Assembly (NCBI GenBank): GCA_002715425.1
Contig: PAYW01000031.1
Location: 1 to 17,021 of the forward strand
Length of the DNA: 17,021 bases
Source of the DNA: Actinomycetota bacterium
GTDB lineage: Bacteria; Actinomycetota; Acidimicrobiia; Acidimicrobiales; UBA8592
Direction of reading: 5' to 3'
Shown here one piece after another: positions 8,240 to 15,608 of this stretch; position 1 is the first letter of the stretch, and each line of letters opens with the position of its first letter. The position numbers were made by a program, and so were the translations under genes. Under the pieces are notes generated by a model. That model did not search any database, was not told the DNA's origin, and worked only from the letters and a program-made list of their open reading frames with translations.

Positions 8240-8835
8240 CAGAGTACCCCCATCCATTTGTGTGTCTGTAGACTCAAGCGCCATCCTGGACTATTTTTGA
8301 CCAAACGTTCGACAGTCTGAAAAGAGTGTCCATTTTCTTCGACAGAGTCTGTATCTATGTAGCAAGGCTGCAAGTATAGATGTGTAAATCCGTTGATTAA
8401 TTCATCATACATTGACAATTCTTGACCACAGTAAACAATTTTCAATTCATCACCATGACGTTGCTTGATTGTGAGATTAGGATACAGTTGGTCTTTGGGT
8501 GACACACAAATCCAATCAATAATGGGGTCAACCGGAATCGTCCCATTGGTTTCGATAGACAAACTGATTCCATGTTTCTTCAGTGCTGAACCGATTGTTG
8601 ATAGATCTTGCAATGCAGGTTCCCCGCCGGTGAAAATAACACGCTTGCAGTCGTAGGACAACACCTCTTCGAGGATTGATTCAAGTGATCTTTCTTCATA
8701 TTTCAAAAAATCAGTATCGCACCATTCACAGCGCAAATTGCAATTACCAAACCGCACAAAAACATGTGGGATGCCAGAATGGAATCCTTCTCCTTGCACG
8801 GAGTGAAATATTTCGACAATCGGATAACTGATCAT
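8239..8835 (-). CDS. queE: 7-carboxy-7-deazaguanine synthase (QueE, radical SAM)
   Basis: A 198-residue radical-SAM enzyme that rearranges 6-carboxytetrahydropterin to 7-carboxy-7-deazaguanine, the substrate of QueC. The N-terminus EIFHSVQGEG (8-17) is a QueE hallmark. The cluster motif CxxxCxxC is C32-C36-C39, followed by TGGEP (69-73) for SAM binding. SIETNGT near 93-99, VSPK near 111-114 and the C-terminal QTHKWMGV are also family-typical. Length is normal for the compact archaeal/bacterial form. The start is fixed by AGGTGAT three bases before ATG, and the stop shares a base with the queC ATG. This places queE, queC and queD in one translationally coupled unit. Confidence 0.95.
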   Translation of the reverse strand: MISYPIVEIFHSVQGEGFHSGIPHVFVRFGNCNLRCEWCDTDFLKYEERSLESILEEVLSYDCKRVIFTGGEPALQDLSTIGSALKKHGISLSIETNGTIPVDPIIDWICVSPKDQLYPNLTIKQRHGDELKIVYCGQELSMYDELINGFTHLYLQPCYIDTDSVEENGHSFQTVERLVKNSPGWRLSLQTHKWMGVL

Positions 8836-8838
8836 GAT

Positions 8839-8845
8839 ATCACCT
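8839..8845 (-). promoter_or_regulatory. Shine-Dalgarno site of queE containing the protease stop codon
   Basis: On the minus strand AGGTGAT stands three bases before the queE ATG. The preceding protease gene ends in AGG-TGA, so its last arginine codon and stop are themselves the ribosome-binding site. This implies coupled termination and re-initiation. Confidence 0.75.
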
Positions 8846-10162
8846 ATTACAACCCAAGATAGGGGCTACTTGTGAGTCAAATGTGCAAATCCAATCGGTA
8901 TGGCTAGAGACGAGTGTATTGAAGGCAACATCGCCGTAATTGGCAGTGAGGCTGCCATGTGCAGTCAGACCAATCACTGTCCATTGGCCATTCAGATAGA
9001 TGTAGGTCGGACCTCCAGAATCACCCTGAACAGAGGTACCTTCCATGGATAATGGGGACGCATCACTGTTCCCAGATCCAGCATAAGCGTAACTTCCTTG
9101 TTGTAACGTGGATGTATTGCCGGCTGCTAATGAGTTGTGCTTCTCTGAAGGGCTATCAAAATCATAGACGATGAATCCACCATGAAAATGGTGGTCACCA
9201 TTGTATTCGTGCGGTGGGACTAAATCACTCACAATACGGTCAAGGACATTAGACCATGCGCGTCTTTGTGTATATTCACCGTCACCATCATCTAAGCAGA
9301 AATCAGAACATTCAGAATAGCCTAAATCATATGCACCATAGCCTGCAGTGAATATAATAGAACCAATTTGCAAACTGTCAGTAGTCGATGTATTGTCCCA
9401 AATTGCGACACTTGCAATTTCGGTATCGATGGACTCACTCAACTTGATTAGTGCAATGTCGACACCTGATTCCATGATTTCGGAATCGCCTTCCCAACCA
9501 GGATGAATGTAGATATTTGAGACAGGATAAGCTGCATCGAAATGCCCCGAACCAACATCAACACCGAGGTAGACACCAGTTTCACTGGCAACAAGTTCGT
9601 CAACAACGTGAGCAGCGGTCAATACCCATTTTTCGGATATTATCACACCACTGCCAGACAAGTATTGCCCCCCATTATCCTCTCCATAGATGTTGACTGT
9701 TGATGAAAAATCAGGATAGTCTTTGTCAATCGTGAATGGGAATCTATTGGCTCCGAGATCTTCGTATAAACCAGCATCGACATCGTGACGAAATCCAAAC
9801 TCAGGCGTTTCCTCGAGCTCAAAAATCTCACCTAAACTGGCAAACAATACAGCGATGAGTAACACGAAGGCTACGATTACAGCAAAGCCAGCGATGCCGA
9901 TACCAATCCATACATTACGGCTAATTCGTGATCGTTTTGGGGATGTTTGGTAGTAAATCATCCCCGGTTGCGCAAATTGATTTGTTTGTGGGTATGCCTG
10001 TATTGTCGTATGTTGTACAGGTGCAACATTTGGGGCCAAGGGTTGTGTTTGCTGGGGATTGACAAAATCCGGATAGTATTGCCTTGTGTAGAATAGCGCC
10101 TGTTCTTGTGTATATCCTTGGCCAATCAGTGAGTTGTAATACTCAATATCTGCTGGGCCCAT
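8840..10162 (-). CDS. Membrane-anchored chymotrypsin-fold (S1) serine protease with cytoplasmic N-terminal module
   Basis: A 440-residue protein in three parts. Residues 1-33 form a short amphipathic, aromatic module (GYTQEQALFYTRQYYPDF), followed by a Pro/Gln-rich linker to about 75. A basic patch (KRSR, 76-79) precedes one membrane helix (about 84-110), predicting N-inside, C-outside topology. The outer part (about 140-440) is an S1 peptidase with the full triad: H185 in LTAAHVV, D235 in VDIALIKL and S382 in GDSGGP. The position equivalent to chymotrypsin residue 189 is T376, so trypsin-like Arg/Lys preference is not expected. C285/C289 and C426/C438 may form disulfides. It lies between folE and queE, 14 bases after folE with AGGTGT before its ATG. 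Its substrate is unknown, and any link to deazaguanine synthesis is only positional. Confidence 0.88.
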   Translation of the reverse strand: MGPADIEYYNSLIGQGYTQEQALFYTRQYYPDFVNPQQTQPLAPNVAPVQHTTIQAYPQTNQFAQPGMIYYQTSPKRSRISRNVWIGIGIAGFAVIVAFVLLIAVLFASLGEIFELEETPEFGFRHDVDAGLYEDLGANRFPFTIDKDYPDFSSTVNIYGEDNGGQYLSGSGVIISEKWVLTAAHVVDELVASETGVYLGVDVGSGHFDAAYPVSNIYIHPGWEGDSEIMESGVDIALIKLSESIDTEIASVAIWDNTSTTDSLQIGSIIFTAGYGAYDLGYSECSDFCLDDGDGEYTQRRAWSNVLDRIVSDLVPPHEYNGDHHFHGGFIVYDFDSPSEKHNSLAAGNTSTLQQGSYAYAGSGNSDASPLSMEGTSVQGDSGGPTYIYLNGQWTVIGLTAHGSLTANYGDVAFNTLVSSHTDWICTFDSQVAPILGCNR

Positions 10163-10176
10163 GTTAACACCTACAT

Positions 10177-10737
10177 TTACTGTCGAATCAACTGCATTAA
10201 TTCGGATCGTGCTTCAGCTTTGTCAAAGAATACACCGCGCATTGCAGAAGTGGTCATCACTGCATTCTGCTTCATTACACCACGACATTGCATACATCCG
10301 TGGGATGCCTCTACAATAACGGCACACCCCAGAGGTGAAAGGTGCTCTTCCAAATCGTCAGCGACACCCTTTGTAATTCGCTCTTGATTTTGTAAACGCC
10401 GAGCGTGCATGTCTACGATTCTTGCCAATTTGCTGATGCCAACAATTCTGTCAACCGGGATATATCCAACATGAGCGACTCCTTTGAATGGCTGAAGGTG
10501 GTGTTCGCATGTACTGTGGAATTCGATATCCTTCAGTAGAACGATACCATCGTATCCCTCAGCGTTGAATGTTGAATCTAACACCTCTGATGCTGACTCA
10601 TTGTATCCAGAAAAAATCTCGCTCCAAGAATTGATAACTCGTTTGGGTGTATCGATGAGTCCTTCACGATTTGCATCACCCTCAATATACTCTAGGAGTT
10701 TCCTAACCGATTCTTTTGCCTCTTCAACTGTGACCAT
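10177..10737 (-). CDS. folE: GTP cyclohydrolase I, type IA (FolE)
   Basis: A 186-residue enzyme that opens GTP to 7,8-dihydroneopterin triphosphate, the substrate of QueD. The zinc ligands are visible as C77 and H80 in STCEHHLQPF and C148 in SHGCMQCRGV. The family blocks REGLIDTPKRV (24-34), GYIPVDRIVGISKLARIVDMHARR across 91-114, QERIT (118-122) and the C-terminal MTTSAMRGVF are all present. The length equals that of bacterial FolE. Many archaea use FolE2/MptA instead, so a bacterial-type IA enzyme is notable. Its place as second gene behind the small RHH-like protein and upstream of queE/C/D points to preQ0/archaeosine supply. The ATG directly follows the stop of the upstream small gene, with GGGGATGAT as a likely ribosome-binding site. 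Confidence 0.95.
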   Translation of the reverse strand: MVTVEEAKESVRKLLEYIEGDANREGLIDTPKRVINSWSEIFSGYNESASEVLDSTFNAEGYDGIVLLKDIEFHSTCEHHLQPFKGVAHVGYIPVDRIVGISKLARIVDMHARRLQNQERITKGVADDLEEHLSPLGCAVIVEASHGCMQCRGVMKQNAVMTTSAMRGVFFDKAEARSELMQLIRQ

Positions 10738-10911
10738 TCAATCATCCCCTATACGCCCATGGCGACTATCAATTGCATCCAGTTGATCTAGCAATTTCCT
10801 GCAAGCTGTTCGAATTGCATCTGCAACGCTGACAAACTTCGCACCATCACCGACATGAATTTTTAGATCGTCAAGCAGTTGCTGCGGGACGTCGAGACTC
10901 ACTTTAGGCAT
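10738..10911 (-). CDS. Small ribbon-helix-helix-like protein heading the folE-que cluster
   Basis: A 57-residue gene between the promoter region and folE. Residues 2-8 (PKVSLDV) look like the short beta-strand of CopG/Arc-type proteins. They are followed by a helix (about 9-19, PQQLLDDLKIH) and a second helix (about 28-48, SVADAIRTACRKLLDQLD) with the S-x-A-D/E-A-I-R pattern common in the second helix of RHH repressors. Such proteins bind DNA as dimers through the strand. The TGA stop is immediately followed by the folE ATG. The start has no Shine-Dalgarno site, but a TATA-like box lies about 26 bases upstream, which fits a leaderless transcript. An inverted repeat overlaps that box, suggesting autoregulation. 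The alternative is a small non-regulatory helical protein or an antitoxin; no toxin partner is visible. Confidence 0.65.
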   Translation of the reverse strand: MPKVSLDVPQQLLDDLKIHVGDGAKFVSVADAIRTACRKLLDQLDAIDSRHGRIGDD

Positions 10912-10931
10912 AAATATGGGTCATATCAATA

Positions 10932-10941
10932 GCATAAATAG
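10932..10941 (-). promoter_or_regulatory. Probable TATA box of the RHH-folE-que cluster
   Basis: CTATTTATGC on the minus strand is centred about 26 bases before ATG 10911, the spacing expected for an archaeal TATA box when transcription starts at the start codon. The absence of a Shine-Dalgarno site at that ATG agrees with a leaderless mRNA. Confidence 0.5.
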
Positions 10942-10961
10942 TATTCGTATAGTAATACTAT
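10938..10961. repeat. 8-bp perfect inverted repeat overlapping the promoter, candidate operator
   Basis: ATAGTATT and AATACTAT are perfect inverted copies separated by eight bases, in the 54-base gap between the ABC permease stop and the RHH-like gene. One arm overlaps the TATA-like box, so a dimeric repressor bound here would block transcription. It could also form a hairpin acting as the end of the upstream ABC transcript. The strand-first small protein next to it makes the operator reading attractive but unproven. Confidence 0.5.
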
Positions 10962-10965
10962 GGTA

Positions 10966-12201
10966 TTATGATAAGGATTCTACCAAATCCTCTCGGTTGA
11001 ATTGTTTCGATGCCCACCATATCGCTCCAACTGCATATATGATTGAAGTTGAACTCCACATGAGAATATGCATTGGATCATAAATGCCCATCAGAGCCTC
11101 TCGCATGGCCAATGTAATGTTGAACACAGGAAGCAAGAACCACCAAAGTTCAATGCCTTCTAGATTGACAAATTGTGCAAACAATGTCGGTACAACAAAG
11201 ACAACCACCATCGGGCCCAATATGCTACCTGCTTCACGTACACTATGGGCTCGGATAGCAACAGCCAGTTCAATTGCGACGACGAATATCGCAAACAAAA
11301 TCACGCTTAACATCAGCAACCCTAGATCGCGGATTGTAATTTCTGGCACATCTAGGCCACCGGATGTGATGAAACTCACGGCAAATAGCAATCCAATCAT
11401 TTGCCCCAATACACTAGCGCATGCCACTACAGCTACAGCCAACCATTTTCCAAATAGCAATTCGGTGCGTGCTGTTGGTGTACAAAGTAAGGCCTCCATG
11501 GTACCTCGTTCTCGCTCACCCGCAGTCAAGTCAATTGAGGGTTGAATAGCGGCAGTTGTCGTCCACATCGCGACGACAAGGGGGATGAACATCGCCAACC
11601 CCATCGCAGCGAGTTCGCCACCACTTGCAATATCGGCACTATTCTGATCACCATCCCAATGAACCGGGTCAAATGCTTCAGCACGTGTGAGATTATTCTG
11701 CGCCAGTGTATTGTTGATTACATCTGATTCCCATGCCAAAACTGCATCTAATGTGCGTGTGCGCGCTTCCCAAGATAATTCATTTGTTGAATCGGATAGA
11801 ATGGCATAATTCCATGATTCTGATGCATTCGAGTCAACTTGCTGCAACCTCAAAATTGCATGTATTGTGGCTCCCCCATCGTTATTGATTCGTTGGGCAT
11901 CATTGCCAGGTTCAGACAAACTTGAGACATTGGAAAGATTCGCCCTGATGATTTCTAAATTTTGATATTCTAGATAAGTGGTTAAATTATCACTTAATTC
12001 ACCCTGGACTTCAATTTTCAGTTCATACTCAGATAATTCTGCTGCCTCACCCTGTAAAAAGAGAGGGAGGGCGATGAATATTGCCGGGAAAATCAGCAAT
12101 GGTACCAGGACCATTGCCAATACCGTTCTCCAATCACGCACAAAATCAATCAATTCCTTGCGTGCAACGATAAGCACACGTGTGAAATTGAATTGTGACA
12201 T
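10966..12201 (-). CDS. ABC-2 family export permease (NatB-like)
   Basis: A 411-residue membrane protein that would form the channel of an ABC-2 exporter. One helix at about 27-49 is followed by a large extracytoplasmic domain (about 50-195) rich in N-x-S/T sites. About five or six helices then lie between 197 and 397 (near 197-219, 253-279, 293-316, 326-345, 352-370 and 377-397). The GERERGTME motif (228-236), which contacts the ATPase in NatB/ABC-2 permeases, is intact, with a CTP turn after it. This architecture resembles NatB sodium-extrusion permeases, but substrate cannot be read from sequence. ATG 12201 is chosen because it shares one base with the ATPase stop (TGATG); a TTG three bases upstream is the only alternative. 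It is the last gene before the promoter gap at 10912-10965. Confidence 0.9.
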   Translation of the reverse strand: MSQFNFTRVLIVARKELIDFVRDWRTVLAMVLVPLLIFPAIFIALPLFLQGEAAELSEYELKIEVQGELSDNLTTYLEYQNLEIIRANLSNVSSLSEPGNDAQRINNDGGATIHAILRLQQVDSNASESWNYAILSDSTNELSWEARTRTLDAVLAWESDVINNTLAQNNLTRAEAFDPVHWDGDQNSADIASGGELAAMGLAMFIPLVVAMWTTTAAIQPSIDLTAGERERGTMEALLCTPTARTELLFGKWLAVAVVACASVLGQMIGLLFAVSFITSGGLDVPEITIRDLGLLMLSVILFAIFVVAIELAVAIRAHSVREAGSILGPMVVVFVVPTLFAQFVNLEGIELWWFLLPVFNITLAMREALMGIYDPMHILMWSSTSIIYAVGAIWWASKQFNREDLVESLS

Positions 12202-13007
12202 CAATTCCCACTCCTTGTAAGCATTCTACGCCAAACTCTAGCGATTTTACCTTCATCTTCTGTCGAATCTATGCGGGATTCGTCTTCTGTTAACGCGACA
12301 TATGCCTCTTCCAGATCTTTTGTTCCAGTCTCTTCTAACAGTGCCTGAGGTGTCCCATCAGCTCGAATGGTACCATTGTGAATGATGACGATTCGATCGC
12401 AGACTTGCTGCGCTTCTGCTAGATTGTGGGTACTGTAGATGACCGTGCCACCTTCATCGCCTAGTTTACGGACGAGTTTACGAACCATTCGAGCACTGGT
12501 CACATCCAAGCCGCCCGTTGGTTCATCTAAGAGTAGAATTTTTGGTCCATGTGAAAGCGATCTCAATAATGCCGTTTTTTGCCTCATGCCCCTTGAAAAT
12601 CCGCGAGTTGGGCGATGAAGATCCTGGTCGAAATTCAGCAACTTAGCGAACCTTTCAGTACGTGTCCAAGCCATGTCATCATCGACACCATTCAGTCGAC
12701 TGTGATATCGAATATTTTCCCATGCAGTCAATCTGGCATACAATCCCGTGGCTTCTGGTACAACCCCAACGTGATCACGCATCTTGTGGATATCTACTGC
12801 GGCACCTTCAATCATCCCTTGGACATCTCCTGATGATGGCCGATACAATCCACACAATAACCGCAATAGAGTGGTTTTTCCAGCTCCATTCCCACCCACA
12901 AGGCCGACCACTTCACCTGAATTGAAAGTGACATCTACGTCTTGAAGTGCAGTCACTTCTTTGAAAGATTTAGTGACTCTAGATACAGTCAACAAGGGTT
13001 CAGACAC
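12201..13007 (-). CDS. ABC transporter ATP-binding protein (NatA/CcmA-like)
   Basis: A 268-residue ATPase partner of the adjacent permease. Walker A is GGNGAGKTT (38-46), the signature is a diverged FSRGMRQK (137-144) in place of LSGGQ, Walker B is ILLLDEP (157-163), the D-loop GGLD follows, and the switch histidine is H194 in YSTHN. This signature form is common in ABC-2 exporter ATPases of the NatA/DrrA group. About 45 residues after the ATPase core (from about 222) are acidic then basic and have no obvious fold. The ATG is preceded by GAGGTG that overlaps the epimerase stop, and its own stop overlaps the permease start. Export of an ion, lipid or small molecule is possible; the substrate is unknown. 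Confidence 0.93.
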   Translation of the reverse strand: MSEPLLTVSRVTKSFKEVTALQDVDVTFNSGEVVGLVGGNGAGKTTLLRLLCGLYRPSSGDVQGMIEGAAVDIHKMRDHVGVVPEATGLYARLTAWENIRYHSRLNGVDDDMAWTRTERFAKLLNFDQDLHRPTRGFSRGMRQKTALLRSLSHGPKILLLDEPTGGLDVTSARMVRKLVRKLGDEGGTVIYSTHNLAEAQQVCDRIVIIHNGTIRADGTPQALLEETGTKDLEEAYVALTEDESRIDSTEDEGKIARVWRRMLTRSGN

Positions 13008-13016
13008 ATTTGCACC

Positions 13017-13430
13017 TCATTGTCTAACGTGCTGTACCAATTCAACAAGAACTCCACCGGTACTGGAGGGATGAACAAATGCAATTTTCGTACCATGGGC
13101 GCCATCAACAGGTGTTTCATGTATCATGCAAATATCTGCATCAATCAGGTGTGCGATAGTCGCCTTCAAGTCATCGACCTCAAAAGCCAATTGCTGGATA
13201 CCAGGCCCACGTTTATCGAGAAATTTCCCAATGGGCGTATCGCGACCAAGGGGTTCTAGCAACTCAATTTTAGGAGAATCGCCACCAACAGTATCGAAGA
13301 ATCGAATGTTCACACCTTGTTCGTCGTTGGTTTCATCACGCCCCTGAATCAATCCAAGCACTGACCAGAATTTGGTAGCCTGCTCGATATTATCAGTGGC
13401 AATTCCGATATGATCTATCCTAATGCCCAA
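13017..13430 (-). CDS. mce: Methylmalonyl-CoA epimerase
   Basis: A 137-residue glyoxalase/VOC-fold enzyme that interconverts (S)- and (R)-methylmalonyl-CoA for the mutase encoded just upstream. Diagnostic stretches are IDHIGIATDN (5-14, metal ligand H7), IELLEP (55-60), PIGKFLDKRGPGI (66-78), KIAFVHP (115-121) and GVLVELVQ (126-133, likely ligand E130). One expected position is odd: the family's GxHHxA segment reads GIQQLAFEV, so the histidine usually binding metal is glutamine. The start is TTG, supported by AGGTGAT exactly three bases before it, the same spacing as at queE and the FKBP gene. It begins 9 bases after the mutase stop, so the pair is surely coexpressed. Confidence 0.92.
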   Translation of the reverse strand: MGIRIDHIGIATDNIEQATKFWSVLGLIQGRDETNDEQGVNIRFFDTVGGDSPKIELLEPLGRDTPIGKFLDKRGPGIQQLAFEVDDLKATIAHLIDADICMIHETPVDGAHGTKIAFVHPSSTGGVLVELVQHVRQ

Positions 13431-13433
13431 ACA

Positions 13434-13440
13434 ATCACCT
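13434..13440 (-). promoter_or_regulatory. Shine-Dalgarno site that fixes the TTG start of the epimerase
   Basis: AGGTGAT lies three bases before a TTG. The mutase stop TGA runs directly into it (TGAGGTGAT). Without this site the TTG start would be hard to justify; with it, the protein begins at the usual epimerase N-terminus. Confidence 0.75.
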
Positions 13441-15020
13441 CAAAATCCACTCGGAGCCGACCAAGTCCCAAATACCAATTTCATGGCATTCATAATTTCA
13501 CCCACACTACAGTATACACGCACAGCATGCAAAATTAGTGGGAACAAATTTGCATTTGTATTTGCTGCTTCAGTAATTGCATTAAGCGCATCAAGCACGA
13601 CACCCTCATCTCGCATATCAATCAATTGAGACATTTTGGCATATTGCATTTCGGTAATTTTCGGATCTATTTCCTCTCCTTCGTATTGCAAATCTTCATC
13701 CATTAAAGCATGGTTTACACCGACAACTTTCCTTTGATGACTCTCTACATCTTGCATTTGTTTCCAGGCAGAATCATGGATTCTTCTTTGTTGAAAACCT
13801 GTTTTTAGTGCAACGAGTGCACCACCCATTGAATCTATTTCCTGAATTAATTCTAGTGCGTTTTCGAATATGGTTTGTGTCAGTGATTCCACATGATAGG
13901 AACCTGCCAATGGGTCAACGACATCAGATAGACCAGTTTCTTCAGCCAAAATCTGTTGCGTTCGTAATGCAATCGTCGCACTTTCGTCCGTTGGCAATCC
14001 AATGGCTTCGTCATACGAATTGGTGTGTAGCGATTGGGTTCCGCCCAATACTGCAGACATGGCTTGATATGAAACTCGAGTCACATTGTTCAGCGGTTGT
14101 TGTGCAGTCAATGTAACACCAGCAGTTTGTGTATGGAACCGTAACATAGTCGACTTGGGATTTTTCGGTGCGTAGCGCTCAGTCATCAGATGGTGCCAAA
14201 GTTTTCTAGCAGCACGGAATTTAGATACCTCCTCAAAGAAATCATTGTGGCAACCAAAGAAGAATGACAATCTAGGTGCAAATTCATCTACATCCATGCC
14301 TGTTGAAATCGCAGCATCAACATAAGCCAACGCATTTGAAAGTGTAAATGCGATTTCTTCTACGGCTGTTGCACCTGCTTCACGAATGTGGTATCCCGAG
14401 ATACTGATGGTATTCCAGAGGGGATGGTGTTCAGCACAGTGACTGATTAGATCCGTGATTAGGCGCATGCTCGGCTCTGGAGGAAAAACATGTGTACCAC
14501 GTGCGATGTATTCCTTCAAGATGTCATTTTGCACCGTTCCACGTATCTTTCTTGTATCTCCGCCTTGTTCTTCACATACTGCAACATATAGTGCGAGTAA
14601 AATGATTGCAGGGCTATTGATTGTCATCGAAGTCGATACCTGGTCTAACTCAATTTGATCAAATAAAGCGCGCATATCTAGTATTGAATCGATGGCAACC
14701 CCCACACGACCAACCTCTCCTAAACTGAGCGGATCATTGCTGTCCATGCCTAACTGTGTAGGCAAATCAAAAGCTACAGAAAGTCCACTTTGACCCCGAT
14801 TTAGGAGTGTATGAAATCTCTTGTTTGTTTCTTCAGCACTACTGAATCCAGCATACTGACGCATCGTCCAATATCTGCTTCTGTACATCGTCTCATGTAC
14901 TCCACGAGTGTATGGTGCTTGGCCAGGATATTCAGAATTGACAATTACATCATCGGCTGTGGGTACGTCTGAAATCGGTAAACCACCAAGGGTTTCAAAT
15001 GATTCCTTACGCAATTTCAC
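13440..15020 (-). CDS. mcmA1: Methylmalonyl-CoA mutase, large (catalytic) subunit
   Basis: A 526-residue TIM-barrel subunit catalysing (R)-methylmalonyl-CoA to succinyl-CoA with adenosylcobalamin. The substrate-selective residues match true mutases and not isobutyryl-CoA mutase: Y56 in RQYAGF (Y89 of the Propionibacterium enzyme) and R174 in QNDILKEYIARGT (R207), with Q164 in the same block. H211 in SGYHIREAGA corresponds to the catalytic H244. The protein stops after the barrel with no DxHxxG cobalamin domain, so a separate small B12-binding subunit is needed and is not in this window. The start is GTG preceded by GAGGAA, and an in-frame stop about 35 bases upstream excludes a longer form. 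The N-terminus is short compared with the usual 550-560 residues. The epimerase follows directly, supporting propionyl-CoA breakdown. Confidence 0.95.
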   Translation of the reverse strand: MKLRKESFETLGGLPISDVPTADDVIVNSEYPGQAPYTRGVHETMYRSRYWTMRQYAGFSSAEETNKRFHTLLNRGQSGLSVAFDLPTQLGMDSNDPLSLGEVGRVGVAIDSILDMRALFDQIELDQVSTSMTINSPAIILLALYVAVCEEQGGDTRKIRGTVQNDILKEYIARGTHVFPPEPSMRLITDLISHCAEHHPLWNTISISGYHIREAGATAVEEIAFTLSNALAYVDAAISTGMDVDEFAPRLSFFFGCHNDFFEEVSKFRAARKLWHHLMTERYAPKNPKSTMLRFHTQTAGVTLTAQQPLNNVTRVSYQAMSAVLGGTQSLHTNSYDEAIGLPTDESATIALRTQQILAEETGLSDVVDPLAGSYHVESLTQTIFENALELIQEIDSMGGALVALKTGFQQRRIHDSAWKQMQDVESHQRKVVGVNHALMDEDLQYEGEEIDPKITEMQYAKMSQLIDMRDEGVVLDALNAITEAANTNANLFPLILHAVRVYCSVGEIMNAMKLVFGTWSAPSGF

Positions 15021-15076
15021 GGGAATTCCTCGCTCTGACGAAAGGGTTGACGCCTACAATCGTTACGTGGTCACAA

Positions 15077-15598
15077 TTAGCAGCATGTATCATCGTCACA
15101 GCAATTCGACTTGGGTTGTACTTCATGCTCAACACCACCCGGGCCGTGAACATGTCCATGAGCAACTTCACTATCTTCAGCAGCTCTCACGTCAATTACT
15201 TCAACATCAAAGTGCAATGTTTTACCTGCCATTGGTGGATTGAAATCACATTTAACAGCAGTTTCTGTGATTGCTATGATTCGGAAAGGACCAGCATCTG
15301 ACATGAGCATCATACCAAGGTCCAATGGCATATCTTCGGGAAACATTCCTCTTGGAACTTCCTGGATTAGCTCATCTGTAGGGTGGCCATATGCATCTTC
15401 AGGTTCAAGTGTAAATGATCGGGTATCACCAGTTTTAGCGCCCATGATTTCGCGTTCGAAACCAGGTATCATCTGCTTGTGGCCGACCAAAAAAACCAGA
15501 GGATCGCCACCGATACTGGTATCAAATGTTTCTTCACTGTCTGGAAATGTCCCAGTATAGTGTACTGTTGCTACTGTATTTGCTTCAATTATTGTCAT
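15077..15598 (-). CDS. slyD: SlyD-like FKBP peptidyl-prolyl isomerase with His/Cys-rich tail
   Basis: A 173-residue cytoplasmic prolyl isomerase and probable chaperone. The FKBP half-domain shows VHYTGTF (12-18), FDTS (25-28), FLVGHKQMIPGFE (36-48) and DAYGHP (68-73). An insert-in-flap segment (about 74-118) is followed by the returning FKBP strand HFDVEVIDV (129-137), the SlyD layout. The tail from about 140 has histidines (HGHVHGPGGVEHE) and ends with NCCDDDTCC, a likely Ni/Zn/Cu-binding extension as in bacterial SlyD. The start is fixed by AGGTGAT three bases before ATG. The gene sits between a basic disordered protein and the mutase, with a 56-base gap on the mutase side that shows no clear TATA box. 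Confidence 0.92.
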   Translation of the reverse strand: MTIIEANTVATVHYTGTFPDSEETFDTSIGGDPLVFLVGHKQMIPGFEREIMGAKTGDTRSFTLEPEDAYGHPTDELIQEVPRGMFPEDMPLDLGMMLMSDAGPFRIIAITETAVKCDFNPPMAGKTLHFDVEVIDVRAAEDSEVAHGHVHGPGGVEHEVQPKSNCCDDDTCC

Positions 15599-15601
15599 GT
15601 T

Positions 15602-15608
15602 ATCACCT
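15602..15608 (-). promoter_or_regulatory. Shine-Dalgarno site of the FKBP gene containing the upstream stop codon
   Basis: AGGTGAT is three bases before the FKBP ATG. The upstream gene ends AGG-TGA inside it, the same arrangement as between the protease and queE. Confidence 0.75.

Noticed and set aside
8240..8284. Longer QueC starting at ATG 8284
   Set aside because: The extra 15 residues precede the usual N-terminus, overlap queE coding, and the ATG at 8239 forms a TGATG junction like its neighbours.
10912..10965. Inverted repeat read only as a transcription terminator for the ABC genes
   Set aside because: Archaeal terminators are usually T-tracts and none follows on the minus strand. The overlap with a TATA-like box makes an operator more likely, though termination is not excluded.
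11084..11545. Long open frame on the plus strand opposite the ABC permease
   Set aside because: It lies wholly antisense to a well-supported membrane protein, lacks a ribosome-binding site, and its translation has no recognisable domain. It is a shadow frame.
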